Both the position numbers and the translations under genes were made by a program. A stretch of DNA of 64,000 bases from Muribaculaceae bacterium Isolate-037 (Harlan) (GTDB lineage: Bacteria; Bacteroidota; Bacteroidia; Bacteroidales; Muribaculaceae): assembly GCA_003762615.1 (NCBI GenBank), contig RIAZ01000007.1, forward strand, positions 62,001 through 126,000, written 5' to 3'. Positions 17,704 to 26,095 of this stretch are shown here, one piece after another (the stretch's first letter is position 1; every line of letters starts with the position of its first letter). The notes beneath the pieces are model-generated. The model saw only the letters and a program-made list of their open reading frames with translations, did not search any database and was not told the origin of the DNA.

Positions 17704-19063
17704 ATGGTTAGCTAAAGAGGGGAACAATCGGCTTATCCTCATATTCGCCGGATGGGGTACGGATGCCTCGTTCTACGTGGGATGCCTCCACGAAGGATGG
17801 GATCTCGCCGTGGCATCGGGGTATTCTGATCTAAGTTTTCCGGATGACATACTGCTCCCCTACCACTCGGTGGTGGTCTTCGCCTGGTCGATGGGGGTAT
17901 ATGCCGCCTCGCGGGTGATGACTTCCGACAGGGTGGCACTTGCCCTGGCGGTCAATGGTACGGAATCTCCTGCCGATGACCGGTCAGGGATACCGACAGC
18001 CATCTTCGACGGCACCGCCGACAGTCTGAACGAGAGGAATCTGATGAAATTCAGGCGACGCATGACCGGGAAGGATTACGATAACGTCCGCACGCGGCTG
18101 GAGGGTTGCGTATACGGCATAGAGCAACTGCGCGACGAATTGAGGTGGATACGTCAGGAATCGTCCGTATCATACGGTGGTAGGCTACGCTGGCAGAGGG
18201 CATACATAAGCACCGGTGACCTTATCTTCCCCCCTGAGTCGCAGCGGAGGGCATGGATGCAGAATCCATATAGTCCGGAGATTGTGACTCTCGACGCCCC
18301 TCATTACGTCGACATGAGCGAAATCATACATTCCATCCTTCCGGCAGGTAGGAAAGTGGGTGAACGTTTCATGAAAGCCTCCCCCACCTACGACTCGCAG
18401 GCGCATGCCCAACGCGAGATCACAAGGCATCTTGCAGAGTTGGGTCCGAAGGATGATGCCTACCGCCGAGTCGTGGAGATTGGTCCGGGCACCGGTATGC
18501 TCACGCGCATCATCGATGAGAAATGGCACCCCACGGTCATGGAACTTGTAGACCTCTACCCTACCGGACGCTTTGACATCACCGCCGAGCAACGTCTGCA
18601 CATAGCCAATGCCGAGGAATGGATAGAGTATATGGCGGAGAGGGAACCGGGGAGTATCGATGCCATAGTGTCGGCATCCGCAATACAATGGTTTGCTGAC
18701 CCACGCCGCTTCTTCCGCAATGCGGCACGTCTGCTCCGCCCCGGAGGACTGTTGCTCTGCTCCACTTTCCTCCCCGACAACATGAAGGAGTTGCAACGGA
18801 TCTCACCCTACGGACTCGTCTACCGCAGCCGCGAGGAGCTGGAGGAGTATCTTGATGAATATTTCCATACCGCTAAGCTATCGGAGAAACGGATAGAGAT
18901 GAGATTCGACAACGCACGCGACACTCTCCGACATCTCCGGCAGACAGGCGTCGGGGGCACGGCGCGTGCTCAGGTCAGCATATCCGCACTACTGGGCATG
19001 ATGCCTACAGAACTGACATATCATGCCCTCTGCATAGCGGCTGAGAGACGAAATACAGACTGA
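17693..19063 (+). CDS. bioC: BioG-BioC fusion: pimeloyl-ACP methyl ester esterase plus malonyl-ACP O-methyltransferase
   Basis: 456 residues from ATG at 17693 (an upstream in-frame ATG at 17675 lies deeper in bioF). Residues 1-~205 match BioG (DUF452): RLILIFAGWGTDASFY, then VVVFAWSMGVYAAS with the nucleophilic serine, and DAPHYVDM with the late histidine. Residues ~225-456 are a class I methyltransferase: RRVVEIGPGTGMLTRII is the SAM-binding loop, followed by IDAIVSASAIQWFADPRRFFRNAARLLRPGGLLLCSTF, typical of BioC. One chain would therefore both protect the malonyl group at the start and unprotect pimeloyl-ACP at the end. bioB and bioD are not in this window. Confidence 0.9.
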   Translation: MRIEWLAKEGNNRLILIFAGWGTDASFYVGCLHEGWDLAVASGYSDLSFPDDILLPYHSVVVFAWSMGVYAASRVMTSDRVALALAVNGTESPADDRSGIPTAIFDGTADSLNERNLMKFRRRMTGKDYDNVRTRLEGCVYGIEQLRDELRWIRQESSVSYGGRLRWQRAYISTGDLIFPPESQRRAWMQNPYSPEIVTLDAPHYVDMSEIIHSILPAGRKVGERFMKASPTYDSQAHAQREITRHLAELGPKDDAYRRVVEIGPGTGMLTRIIDEKWHPTVMELVDLYPTGRFDITAEQRLHIANAEEWIEYMAEREPGSIDAIVSASAIQWFADPRRFFRNAARLLRPGGLLLCSTFLPDNMKELQRISPYGLVYRSREELEEYLDEYFHTAKLSEKRIEMRFDNARDTLRHLRQTGVGGTARAQVSISALLGMMPTELTYHALCIAAERRNTD

Positions 19064-19165
19064 CAAATTACATTTTGACAGGTCAAGTATCATCCTTACC
19101 CTAAAATCATGTGTTTAGGATACTTATTTGTCTTAAATAAATACAAATATACAAATATTTTTATC

Positions 19166-19173
19166 TAACTTTG
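19166..19173 (+). promoter_or_regulatory. -7 promoter element of nhaD
   Basis: TAACTTTG followed by CAGC, matching TAnnTTTG, 34 bp before the nhaD ATG. The upstream 40 bp are very AT-rich, with no perfect TTTG at 19-21 bp. Confidence 0.6.
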
Positions 19174-19207
19174 CAGCATACAATCAATACTATTTCTAAA
19201 CTAAACC

Positions 19208-20542
19208 ATGGTAACAACACTTTTAATCATCTTCATTGTCGGCTATATCCTTATAGCCTCTGAACACGTGCTCGGTGTGAACAAGGCAACCTTCGCGCTG
19301 ATCATGTGTGGACTCCTTTGGGCAGTCTATTCGTTGTGTACCCACGATCCCAACATCTCGTCGGAAATGGTGGAGGCACTCGGCGACACCTGTGAGATTG
19401 TCGTCTTCCTTATCGGAGCGATGACAATAGTGGAGCTGATCGACCGCTACGGCGGCTTCAAGATCATGATTGACAAGATCCATGCGTCCAACAAACGGAA
19501 ACTACTCTGGATCCTTGCTCTTGTGGCATTCTTCATGTCGGCGGTGCTCGACAACATGACCACCACCATCATCATGGTCATGATGCTCCGGCGTATGCTT
19601 CAGGACCAGAAGGAACGCTGGATGTTTGCCTGTACGATTGTATTGGCGGCAAACGCAGGCGGAGCCTGGTCTCCTATCGGCGACATCACTACCATCATGC
19701 TCTGGATGAAGAACTACGTGTCATCCGTCGATCTTATCGAGAATCTTCTCCTCCCGTCGCTTGTATCCGTAATCGTGCCGGTATTCATCGCCAGCCGCAT
19801 GATACCCACCTCGCCCATGGAGGAGCGCAACAGTCAGGACAACCGTATAGGCTACGACATGTCGAAGGAGCATCCGAAAATCTCAAGAGTGATACTATGG
19901 TGTGGCATCGGCGGTCTGCTTTTCGTGCCGGTGTTCAAGGCTACGACTCATCTCGCCCCCTACATGGGTATCCTTCTCTCGCTTGGTGTGCTCTGGCTCA
20001 TGACGGAGCTTCTCGTGCGCCACTATAAGCTTGACGGCAAGATCGAGGGGAGAATCTCGCAGGTTATGCGTAATATCGATATGTCTACTATCCTGTTCTT
20101 CCTCGGCATCCTTATGGCAGTGTCCGCACTGAGTCAGGCAGGCATACTTGGAGAACTTGCAGGATGGCTCAACAATACAATGCACAACGTCTATGCAATC
20201 AACGGTATCATCGGTGTGTTGTCATCCATCGTGGATAATGTTCCGTTGGTGGCAGCGTGCATGGAGATGTATCCTGTGGCTAATGATGCCATGATAGCTG
20301 CGGCAAGCGATCCCGCCTATACAGCTCTGTTTGTGGAAGACGGTCTGTTCTGGCATCTGCTCACATTCTGTGCCGGTGTCGGTGGGAGTATGCTCATCAT
20401 CGGTTCGGCAGCAGGAGTCGTTGCGATGGGCATTGAGAAGATACCGTTCATGTGGTATCTCAAACGCATCACCTGGCTTGCATTCAGTGGCTACATCGCC
20501 GGTATCGCCATGATATGGCTGATGGATCTGATTCTGAACTAA
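19208..20542 (+). CDS. nhaD: NhaD-type sodium:proton antiporter
   Basis: 444 residues with about 11-12 membrane segments; ion transporter superfamily. It opens MVTTLLIIFIVGYILIASEHVLGVNKATFALIMCGLLWAVY, and has SAVLDNMTTTIIMVMMLRRM, LAANAGGAWSPIGDITTIMLWM and GVLSSIVDNVPLVAACMEM. The two 'DN' sites and the SPIGDxTT signature are characteristic of NhaD. It exports Na+ or Li+ in exchange for protons at the inner membrane. It has its own promoter and a strong downstream hairpin, so it is probably monocistronic. Confidence 0.93.
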   Translation: MVTTLLIIFIVGYILIASEHVLGVNKATFALIMCGLLWAVYSLCTHDPNISSEMVEALGDTCEIVVFLIGAMTIVELIDRYGGFKIMIDKIHASNKRKLLWILALVAFFMSAVLDNMTTTIIMVMMLRRMLQDQKERWMFACTIVLAANAGGAWSPIGDITTIMLWMKNYVSSVDLIENLLLPSLVSVIVPVFIASRMIPTSPMEERNSQDNRIGYDMSKEHPKISRVILWCGIGGLLFVPVFKATTHLAPYMGILLSLGVLWLMTELLVRHYKLDGKIEGRISQVMRNIDMSTILFFLGILMAVSALSQAGILGELAGWLNNTMHNVYAINGIIGVLSSIVDNVPLVAACMEMYPVANDAMIAAASDPAYTALFVEDGLFWHLLTFCAGVGGSMLIIGSAAGVVAMGIEKIPFMWYLKRITWLAFSGYIAGIAMIWLMDLILN

Positions 20543-20579
20543 ACGCTGATATTTAAATAATATATAATCGCATATTGAA

Positions 20580-20611
20580 GTAGGGAAATTTGAAAAAATT
20601 TCCCTACTTTT
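20580..20611 (+). terminator. Rho-independent terminator after nhaD
   Basis: A perfect 12-bp stem (GTAGGGAAATTT and its complement) with a GAAA loop, followed by TTTT. The same bases also contain TACTTTTG (20605-20612), a -7 promoter match that may have served the gene remnant at 20664. Confidence 0.8.
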
Positions 20612-20663
20612 GCATTGTAGTTGTCCAAGCCCCAACTCCGTTTCATCAAAATATCCATTGCGA

Positions 20664-20726
20664 ATGAAAACACAAGATTACCCGATAGGCATACAGACTT
20701 TCCAGACAATCCGTGAGGAAGGTTAG
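20664..20726 (+). pseudogene. 20-codon stub of a DUF1703/AAA-ATPase (PD-(D/E)XK) gene
   Basis: ATG to TAG encodes MKTQDYPIGIQTFQTIREEG. This is, from memory, the characteristic N-terminus of the abundant Bacteroidales AAA-ATPase family with a C-terminal PD-(D/E)XK nuclease (DUF1703), which continues ...EEGYVYVDKT. Here a stop replaces the tyrosine position and the following bases have no similarity; they form the terminator hairpin of the oppositely oriented oxidoreductase gene. A -7 element (TACTTTTG, 20605-20612) lies upstream. The rest of the gene appears to have been deleted. Confidence 0.65.
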
Positions 20727-20734
20727 TTACGAAA

Positions 20735-20765
20735 AAAGGACGTGTCTCGACGAGACACGTCCTTT
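20735..20765 (-). terminator. Terminator of the pyruvate:ferredoxin oxidoreductase gene
   Basis: A 15-bp perfect inverted repeat (AAAGGACGTGTCTCG with complement, one base between), 24 bp beyond the stop codon at 20789. On the minus strand it runs into TTTTTTCG, the usual U-tract. Confidence 0.8.
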
Positions 20766-20788
20766 CTGTTATAAGGATTATTCGAGGA

Positions 20789-23700
20789 TTACTTGCGGAG
20801 ATCTTCCTCTACCTTTGTCATTTCGGGATCCTGACCCCACTGCTGCTGAGAAAGACGCTTGTAGTTGTTGTAGCGCCAGCGAGCGTTGTCCTGTGCTGCC
20901 TGGAAGAGCTCATCGGCTGCGGCAGGCTGCATCTTGTAGAGCGATGCGAAACGAACCTCACCCTTGAGGAAGTCGTTGAACTTGCTCCAATCCGGCTCCT
21001 TGCTGTCAAGTGAGAACGGATTCTGACCGGCGTTCTCAAGCTCGGGATTGTAACGCCAGAGGTGCCAGTAGCCACATTCCACTGCCTTCTTCTCCTCTTC
21101 CTGTGCGCGACCCATACCGGCTTTCAGACCGTGGTTGATACAGGGAGCGTAAGCAATGATCAAAGAGGGACCATCGTATGCCTCTGCCTCACGGATAGCC
21201 TTAAGAGTCTGAGCATTGTCAGCACCCATAGCCACCTGTGCAACGTAAACGTAGCCGTAAGTGGTAGCAATCAGACCAAGGTCTTTCTTGCGGATTCTCT
21301 TACCTGCGGCAGCAAACTTAGCGATAGCTGCAATAGGTGTAGATTTGGATGACTGACCACCGGTGTTGGAGTAAACCTCTGTGTCGAGCACGAGGATGTT
21401 GACGTTCTTGCCGGAAGCGATCACGTGGTCAAGACCACCGAAACCTATATCGTAGCTTGCACCGTCACCACCGATGATCCACTGGCTGCGCTTGGGCAGA
21501 TAGTGACCAAGTTCCAATACCTGCTTAGAAAGCTCGCAACCTGCGGCGGCACCCTTCTCTGCCTCTGCGATGAATGCTGCTGCTCTCGCGCGTGAGAGTG
21601 CGCTGTCGTCGCGGTCGGCACGCCATGCAGCTGCTGCATTCTTGAAGCTCTCGGGAGCCTCAGATGCCTCGATCTTTCCGCAGATCTCATCAAGACGGGC
21701 ACGCATCTTCTCGTAAGCGAGGCTCATGCCGAGACCGAACTCACAGAAGTCCTCAAAGAGGGAGTTCGCCCAAGCCGGACCATGACCATTCTCATCCTTG
21801 CAATAAGGAGTAGAAGGAACTGAGCCGGAATAGATAGAGGAGCAACCTGTAGCGTTGGCTACAATCTCATGGTCGCCATAAAGCTGAGTGATAAGCTTCA
21901 CGTAAGGAGTCTCACCACAGCCGGAACATGCACCGGAGAACTCGAAGAGAGGCGTTGCGAACTGGCTGTTCTTAACGTTTGCCTTGATGTCAACAAGGTT
22001 TTTCTTCGACTTAACGTTCTTTGTGAGGTAATCCCAGTTAGCCTGCTGAACGAGCTGACCCTCCTCATGCTTCATTGAGAGAGCCTTGTTGCCCTTCTTG
22101 CCCGGACATACGTCAACACAGTTGCCGCAACCGAGACAGTCAAGCACGTCGACCTGCTGAACGAACTTCATGCCCGGGAACATCTTACCGATAGCCGGGA
22201 TAGCGTGCTCGTCGCCAAACGGAGCTGCCGCCATCTCTGCCTCATCAAGCACGAACGGACGGATTGCAGCGTGAGGACATACGAACGAACACTTGTTACA
22301 CTGGATACAGTTCTCAGGATTCCATTCGGGAACGAATGCTGCCACACCACGTTTCTCATAGCGTGCTGTGCCCTGACGCCATGTGCCGTCGGGGTTCTCC
22401 TTGAATGTAGACACTGGAAGAAGGTCACCATCCTGTGCGTTGATCGGGAAGACAACGTTTGTGACAAACTCGGGAGCATCTACCTTGGCAGGTGCCTCCT
22501 CAGGGAGATTAGCCCATTCGGGATCCACGTCAAGTTTCTTGTATTCTCCGCCACGGTCAACAGCCGCATAGTTCATGTTGACGATATTCTCACCCTTCTT
22601 GCCGTAAGACTTAACAATGAATTTCTTCATCTGCTCAATAGCAAGATCTACGGGGATAACCTCTGTGATGCGGAAGAATGCGCTCTGGAGAATAGTGTTC
22701 GTGCGGTTGCCGAGACCGATCTCCTGTGCAATCTTGGATGCGTTGATATAATATACGGTGATATTGTTCTGTGCGAAGAGTTTCTTCACCTTGTTGGGAA
22801 GATTCTTAGCAAGCTCCTCACCCTCCCAGATAGTGTTGAGAAGGAATGTGCCGTTGGGCTGGAGACCACGAGTCACGTCATACATATTGAGGTAAGCCTG
22901 AACGTGGCATGCCACGAAGTTAGGAGTAGTCACCAGATATGTAGAACGGATAGGCTCGTCGCCGAAACGGAGGTGAGAGCAAGTGAAACCGCCCGATTTC
23001 TTGGAGTCGTAAGAGAAGTAAGCCTGGCAATATTTGTCGGTGTTGTCGCCGATGATCTTGACAGAGTTCTTGTTGGCACCTACAGTACCGTCAGCACCAA
23101 GACCGAAGAACTTAGCCTGGAACATACCCTTGCCGCCTACGCTGATCTCAGGGAGAAGCGGGAGTGAAAGGAATGTGACGTCATCAACGATACCGATGGT
23201 GAATCCATGCTTAGGCTCGGGAAGAGCGAGATTCTCATATACGGAAAGGATCTGAGACGGAGTAGTGTCCTTAGAGCTGAGGCCGTAGCGTCCGCCGACG
23301 ATGAGAGGAGCGTTCTCCTTGCCTGCGTAGCATTCAACCACGTCAAGATAGAGAGGCTCGCCGTTAGCTCCCGGCTCCTTAGTGCGGTCGAGCACTGCGA
23401 TACGTTTTGCAGTCTCAGGCACGGCAGCAAGGAAATGCTTTGCAGAGAACGGACGATATAGATGCACAGTCACGAGACCGACTTTCTCACCCTTTGCGCG
23501 GAGATAGTCGATAGTCTCACAGATGCACTCGGATACAGAGCCCATAGCGATTATCACGCGCTCAGCCTCCGGATCGCCATAATAGTCAAAGAGACCATAA
23601 TTGCGACCTGTGATCTTCGACACCTCTTTCATATAGTTTTCAACCACCTCGGGCACTGCATCATAGTAAGAGTTGCAAGCCTCACGGTGCTGGAAGTAAA

Positions 23701-24376
23701 CGTCGGGGTTCTCTGCCATACCGCGAGCTACAGGAGCATCAGGGTTGAGTGCGCTCTTGCGGAACTGAGCAAGCGCGTCGCGGGCGATAAGCGGAGCAAG
23801 ATCATCCTGATCTATTGCCTCGATTTTCTGAATCTCATGAGATGTGCGGAATCCGTCGAAGAAGTTTACAAACGGAACACGGCTCTTGATCGTAGAGAGG
23901 TGGGCGACTGCGGCAAGATCCATAACCTCCTGCACTGAGCTCTCGCACAACATTGCGAAACCTGTCTGACGGCAAGCCATCACGTCTTGATGGTCGCCGA
24001 AGATGCTAAGCGCATGAGAAGCGAGCGCACGGGCTGAAACATGGAACACACATGGGAGAAGTTCACCTGCAATCTTATACATATTGGGGATCATCAGGAG
24101 CAGACCCTGTGATGCTGTGTAAGTTGTCGTGAGGGCACCTGCCTGGAGAGAACCGTGAACGGCACCTGCTGCGCCTGCCTCGCTCTGCATCTCCTGCACG
24201 AGCACTGTCTCACCAAAAATATTCTTCCTGCCGGCAGCTGACCAGTCATCGACATACTCAGCCATCGTTGACGACGGAGTGATAGGATAGATAGCTGCAA
24301 CTTCAGTAAACATGTAACTGATATGCGCAGCTGCCTGGTTACCGTCGCAAGTCAGGAATTGCTTTGCTTTGCTCAT
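20789..24376 (-). CDS. nifJ: Pyruvate:ferredoxin (flavodoxin) oxidoreductase
   Basis: 1195 residues from the ATG at 24374-24376; an in-frame ATG 48 codons upstream lies at or before the predicted transcription start and is rejected. It converts pyruvate and CoA to acetyl-CoA, CO2 and reduced ferredoxin. Visible domains are: N-terminal pyrimidine-binding domain (AAHISYMFTEVAAIYPITPSSTMAEYVDDW), domain II (KRIAVLDRTKEPGANGEPLY), gamma domain (AKFFGLGADGTVGANKNSVKIIG), two 4Fe-4S clusters (CIQCNKCSFVCPHA and CLGCGNCVDVCPG), and the TPP domain with a proximal cluster (FSGACSGCGETPYVKL, then GDGASYDIGFGGLDHV and TEVYSNTGGQSSKSTP). Length is typical of the homodimeric anaerobe enzyme. Confidence 0.97.
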   Translation of the reverse strand: MSKAKQFLTCDGNQAAAHISYMFTEVAAIYPITPSSTMAEYVDDWSAAGRKNIFGETVLVQEMQSEAGAAGAVHGSLQAGALTTTYTASQGLLLMIPNMYKIAGELLPCVFHVSARALASHALSIFGDHQDVMACRQTGFAMLCESSVQEVMDLAAVAHLSTIKSRVPFVNFFDGFRTSHEIQKIEAIDQDDLAPLIARDALAQFRKSALNPDAPVARGMAENPDVYFQHREACNSYYDAVPEVVENYMKEVSKITGRNYGLFDYYGDPEAERVIIAMGSVSECICETIDYLRAKGEKVGLVTVHLYRPFSAKHFLAAVPETAKRIAVLDRTKEPGANGEPLYLDVVECYAGKENAPLIVGGRYGLSSKDTTPSQILSVYENLALPEPKHGFTIGIVDDVTFLSLPLLPEISVGGKGMFQAKFFGLGADGTVGANKNSVKIIGDNTDKYCQAYFSYDSKKSGGFTCSHLRFGDEPIRSTYLVTTPNFVACHVQAYLNMYDVTRGLQPNGTFLLNTIWEGEELAKNLPNKVKKLFAQNNITVYYINASKIAQEIGLGNRTNTILQSAFFRITEVIPVDLAIEQMKKFIVKSYGKKGENIVNMNYAAVDRGGEYKKLDVDPEWANLPEEAPAKVDAPEFVTNVVFPINAQDGDLLPVSTFKENPDGTWRQGTARYEKRGVAAFVPEWNPENCIQCNKCSFVCPHAAIRPFVLDEAEMAAAPFGDEHAIPAIGKMFPGMKFVQQVDVLDCLGCGNCVDVCPGKKGNKALSMKHEEGQLVQQANWDYLTKNVKSKKNLVDIKANVKNSQFATPLFEFSGACSGCGETPYVKLITQLYGDHEIVANATGCSSIYSGSVPSTPYCKDENGHGPAWANSLFEDFCEFGLGMSLAYEKMRARLDEICGKIEASEAPESFKNAAAAWRADRDDSALSRARAAAFIAEAEKGAAAGCELSKQVLELGHYLPKRSQWIIGGDGASYDIGFGGLDHVIASGKNVNILVLDTEVYSNTGGQSSKSTPIAAIAKFAAAGKRIRKKDLGLIATTYGYVYVAQVAMGADNAQTLKAIREAEAYDGPSLIIAYAPCINHGLKAGMGRAQEEEKKAVECGYWHLWRYNPELENAGQNPFSLDSKEPDWSKFNDFLKGEVRFASLYKMQPAAADELFQAAQDNARWRYNNYKRLSQQQWGQDPEMTKVEEDLRK

Positions 24377-24489
24377 AGTTATTAAAGTTATTAAATTTGA
24401 GATATTCTGATCTTTTCTTTTATTTTCTTTTATTTCATCCGGCTTGATAGCAGTAGTTTTTATCGCTATCCTCGCTTTATTACAGAATG

Positions 24490-24521
24490 CAAAGATAACA
24501 AAATCTCCGGATTTTACCAAA
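24490..24521 (-). promoter_or_regulatory. Promoter of the pyruvate:ferredoxin oxidoreductase gene
   Basis: On the minus strand TTTG (24521-24518), a 20-bp spacer, and TATCTTTG (24497-24490), a perfect Bacteroidetes promoter. The predicted leader is about 107 nt and ends at the ATG at 24376, which supports that start. Confidence 0.8.
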
Positions 24522-24656
24522 ACAATCGTCTATTTAATTTTAAGTCAATCCATTATGACAACAAATTATCAGTTATTCCAAAGATTCGGGAGAACAATGC
24601 TGTCATTTTGTCAGCATTCTCCCCCTTTCTCGTTATAAAATTTTATGACATCGGGA

Positions 24657-25991
24657 TTATTTCAACGGGCTGATACGCCGTTTCTCCCCTTTCAACTTCT
24701 TCCCTTCGATAGAGTTAAGCAATCCTGCCACCTCTCCCTCCTTAACTGCCACGAGGGAATAATGGTCGTAGACGTTGATCTTTCCTATCGAATCCGCAGA
24801 CACGCCGCCCTCCTTTATAAGGAAGCCGAGAATATCTCCACGCGACACCTTTTCCCTCTTGCCTGCCGACACGTAGAGCGTCATGAACCGTGAACGCAAC
24901 GCTCCGGATGCCGTCGAATCTAGTGAATATGTGTCGTCAAAATTCACAAAATCCTTGACCTCCTCATCTGGACCCACGAGAAGATAGACATCGCCCTCCT
25001 CCTCCACACGCGCTGTCCGTCCATTGCGGTGGGTGTAGGCTTCAGGCGTGAGCGGCTGATGATAATGTATCACTGATCCCACCCTCTCTATGTCAAGACC
25101 TCTTGCAGCAAGGTCAGTGGCTACAAGTATCGGGCAACTCCCGTTGTTGAAAAGGGCGAGTGCCGTCTCTCGGTCACGCTGGTCAAGCGCACCATGATAC
25201 AGCACTGCTGATACCCCCTTGCGCTTCAGGAAATCTACCACACGTTCCGCGCTCTCCCGATGATTGACGAATATAATACTCTTTTCCGGTGCGTCCCCCG
25301 TATTTATATTATTAAGGAGCGACAACAACGTGTCGAGCTTATCCTTACCGTCGGAATCCACACGGTGCACACTCATCCTCTCGCGCAATCCGCTGTTCTT
25401 GTCGCGGAAATCAATGGTGTGTGGGTCGGTGAGATTAAGGAAATCCGGAAGCACGTCTGCCGACGTGGCTGACGTCAGTATGTAGCGGCTCACATTCTTC
25501 ATCCTCTTGACGAGTTTTCCCATCTCCTCGTCAAAACCGAGTTCAAGAGATTTGTCAAACTCATCAAGCACGAGAATCCTGACCGGCAGAAGATCCACAT
25601 TGCGCCTAACGGCATGGTCAAGCAGACGTCCCGGTGTCGACACAATTATATCGGGCACCACCTTCAGACTGTTGACCTCATCCTCCACATTATGTCCGCC
25701 ATAAAGGGCTACCACCCTGAGTCCGACAGCCACCTCTCTCATTACGCCGGCTATCTGCACCACGAGTTCACGCGACGGGGCAATCACCACACACTGCACC
25801 CTCCCCGTAGAGGGCTTCATTATCTTCATCACCGGGAGCGTGAACGCCAACGTCTTGCCGCTTCCCGTAGGTGACAATAGGATTATATCGCGCGGTTCTG
25901 ACGCACACGCCATCATCTTCTGCTGCATCTCATTGAGCTCGCTGATGCCAAGACGTTCTCTCACCGCCGGTAGAAATTCTTTCTCTCTCAT
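24657..25991 (-). CDS. dbpA: DbpA-like DEAD-box RNA helicase
   Basis: 444 residues. Helicase motifs in order: Q motif region ISELNEMQQKMM, motif I LLSPTGSGKTLAF, Ia APSRELVVQI, Ib STPGRLLDHA, II VLDEFDKSLELG (DEFD instead of DEAD), III LTSATSADV, then FVNHRESAERVVDFL, LVATDLAARGLDI and HRNGRTARVEEEG. The last ~75 residues (GDILGFLIKEGGVSADSIGKINVYDHYSLVAVKEGEVAGLLNSI) match the DbpA RNA-binding domain that targets 23S rRNA hairpin 92. It probably acts in 50S assembly. The DEFD variant is seen in some bacterial DbpA-like proteins. Confidence 0.85.
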   Translation of the reverse strand: MREKEFLPAVRERLGISELNEMQQKMMACASEPRDIILLSPTGSGKTLAFTLPVMKIMKPSTGRVQCVVIAPSRELVVQIAGVMREVAVGLRVVALYGGHNVEDEVNSLKVVPDIIVSTPGRLLDHAVRRNVDLLPVRILVLDEFDKSLELGFDEEMGKLVKRMKNVSRYILTSATSADVLPDFLNLTDPHTIDFRDKNSGLRERMSVHRVDSDGKDKLDTLLSLLNNINTGDAPEKSIIFVNHRESAERVVDFLKRKGVSAVLYHGALDQRDRETALALFNNGSCPILVATDLAARGLDIERVGSVIHYHQPLTPEAYTHRNGRTARVEEEGDVYLLVGPDEEVKDFVNFDDTYSLDSTASGALRSRFMTLYVSAGKREKVSRGDILGFLIKEGGVSADSIGKINVYDHYSLVAVKEGEVAGLLNSIEGKKLKGEKRRISPLK

Positions 25992-26095
25992 TACGTTTGA
26001 TATTTTTTCATCCGCTCATGCCATCAGCATAAAGGCACAAGCGGATAGCGATAGTTTATAGTTATAACGTTTCTCATGCCGGCATGGGTCACGCC

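Noticed and set aside
22205-23167. 320-codon open frame on the plus strand within the pyruvate:ferredoxin oxidoreductase gene
   Set aside because: Antisense to a highly conserved enzyme; Cys/Val/Leu-rich peptide with no motif.
24377-24520. 48-residue N-terminal extension of the pyruvate:ferredoxin oxidoreductase
   Set aside because: The extension begins upstream of the predicted transcription start and is Lys/Ile-rich, unlike the family; the start at 24376 fits the promoter and the conserved N-terminus.
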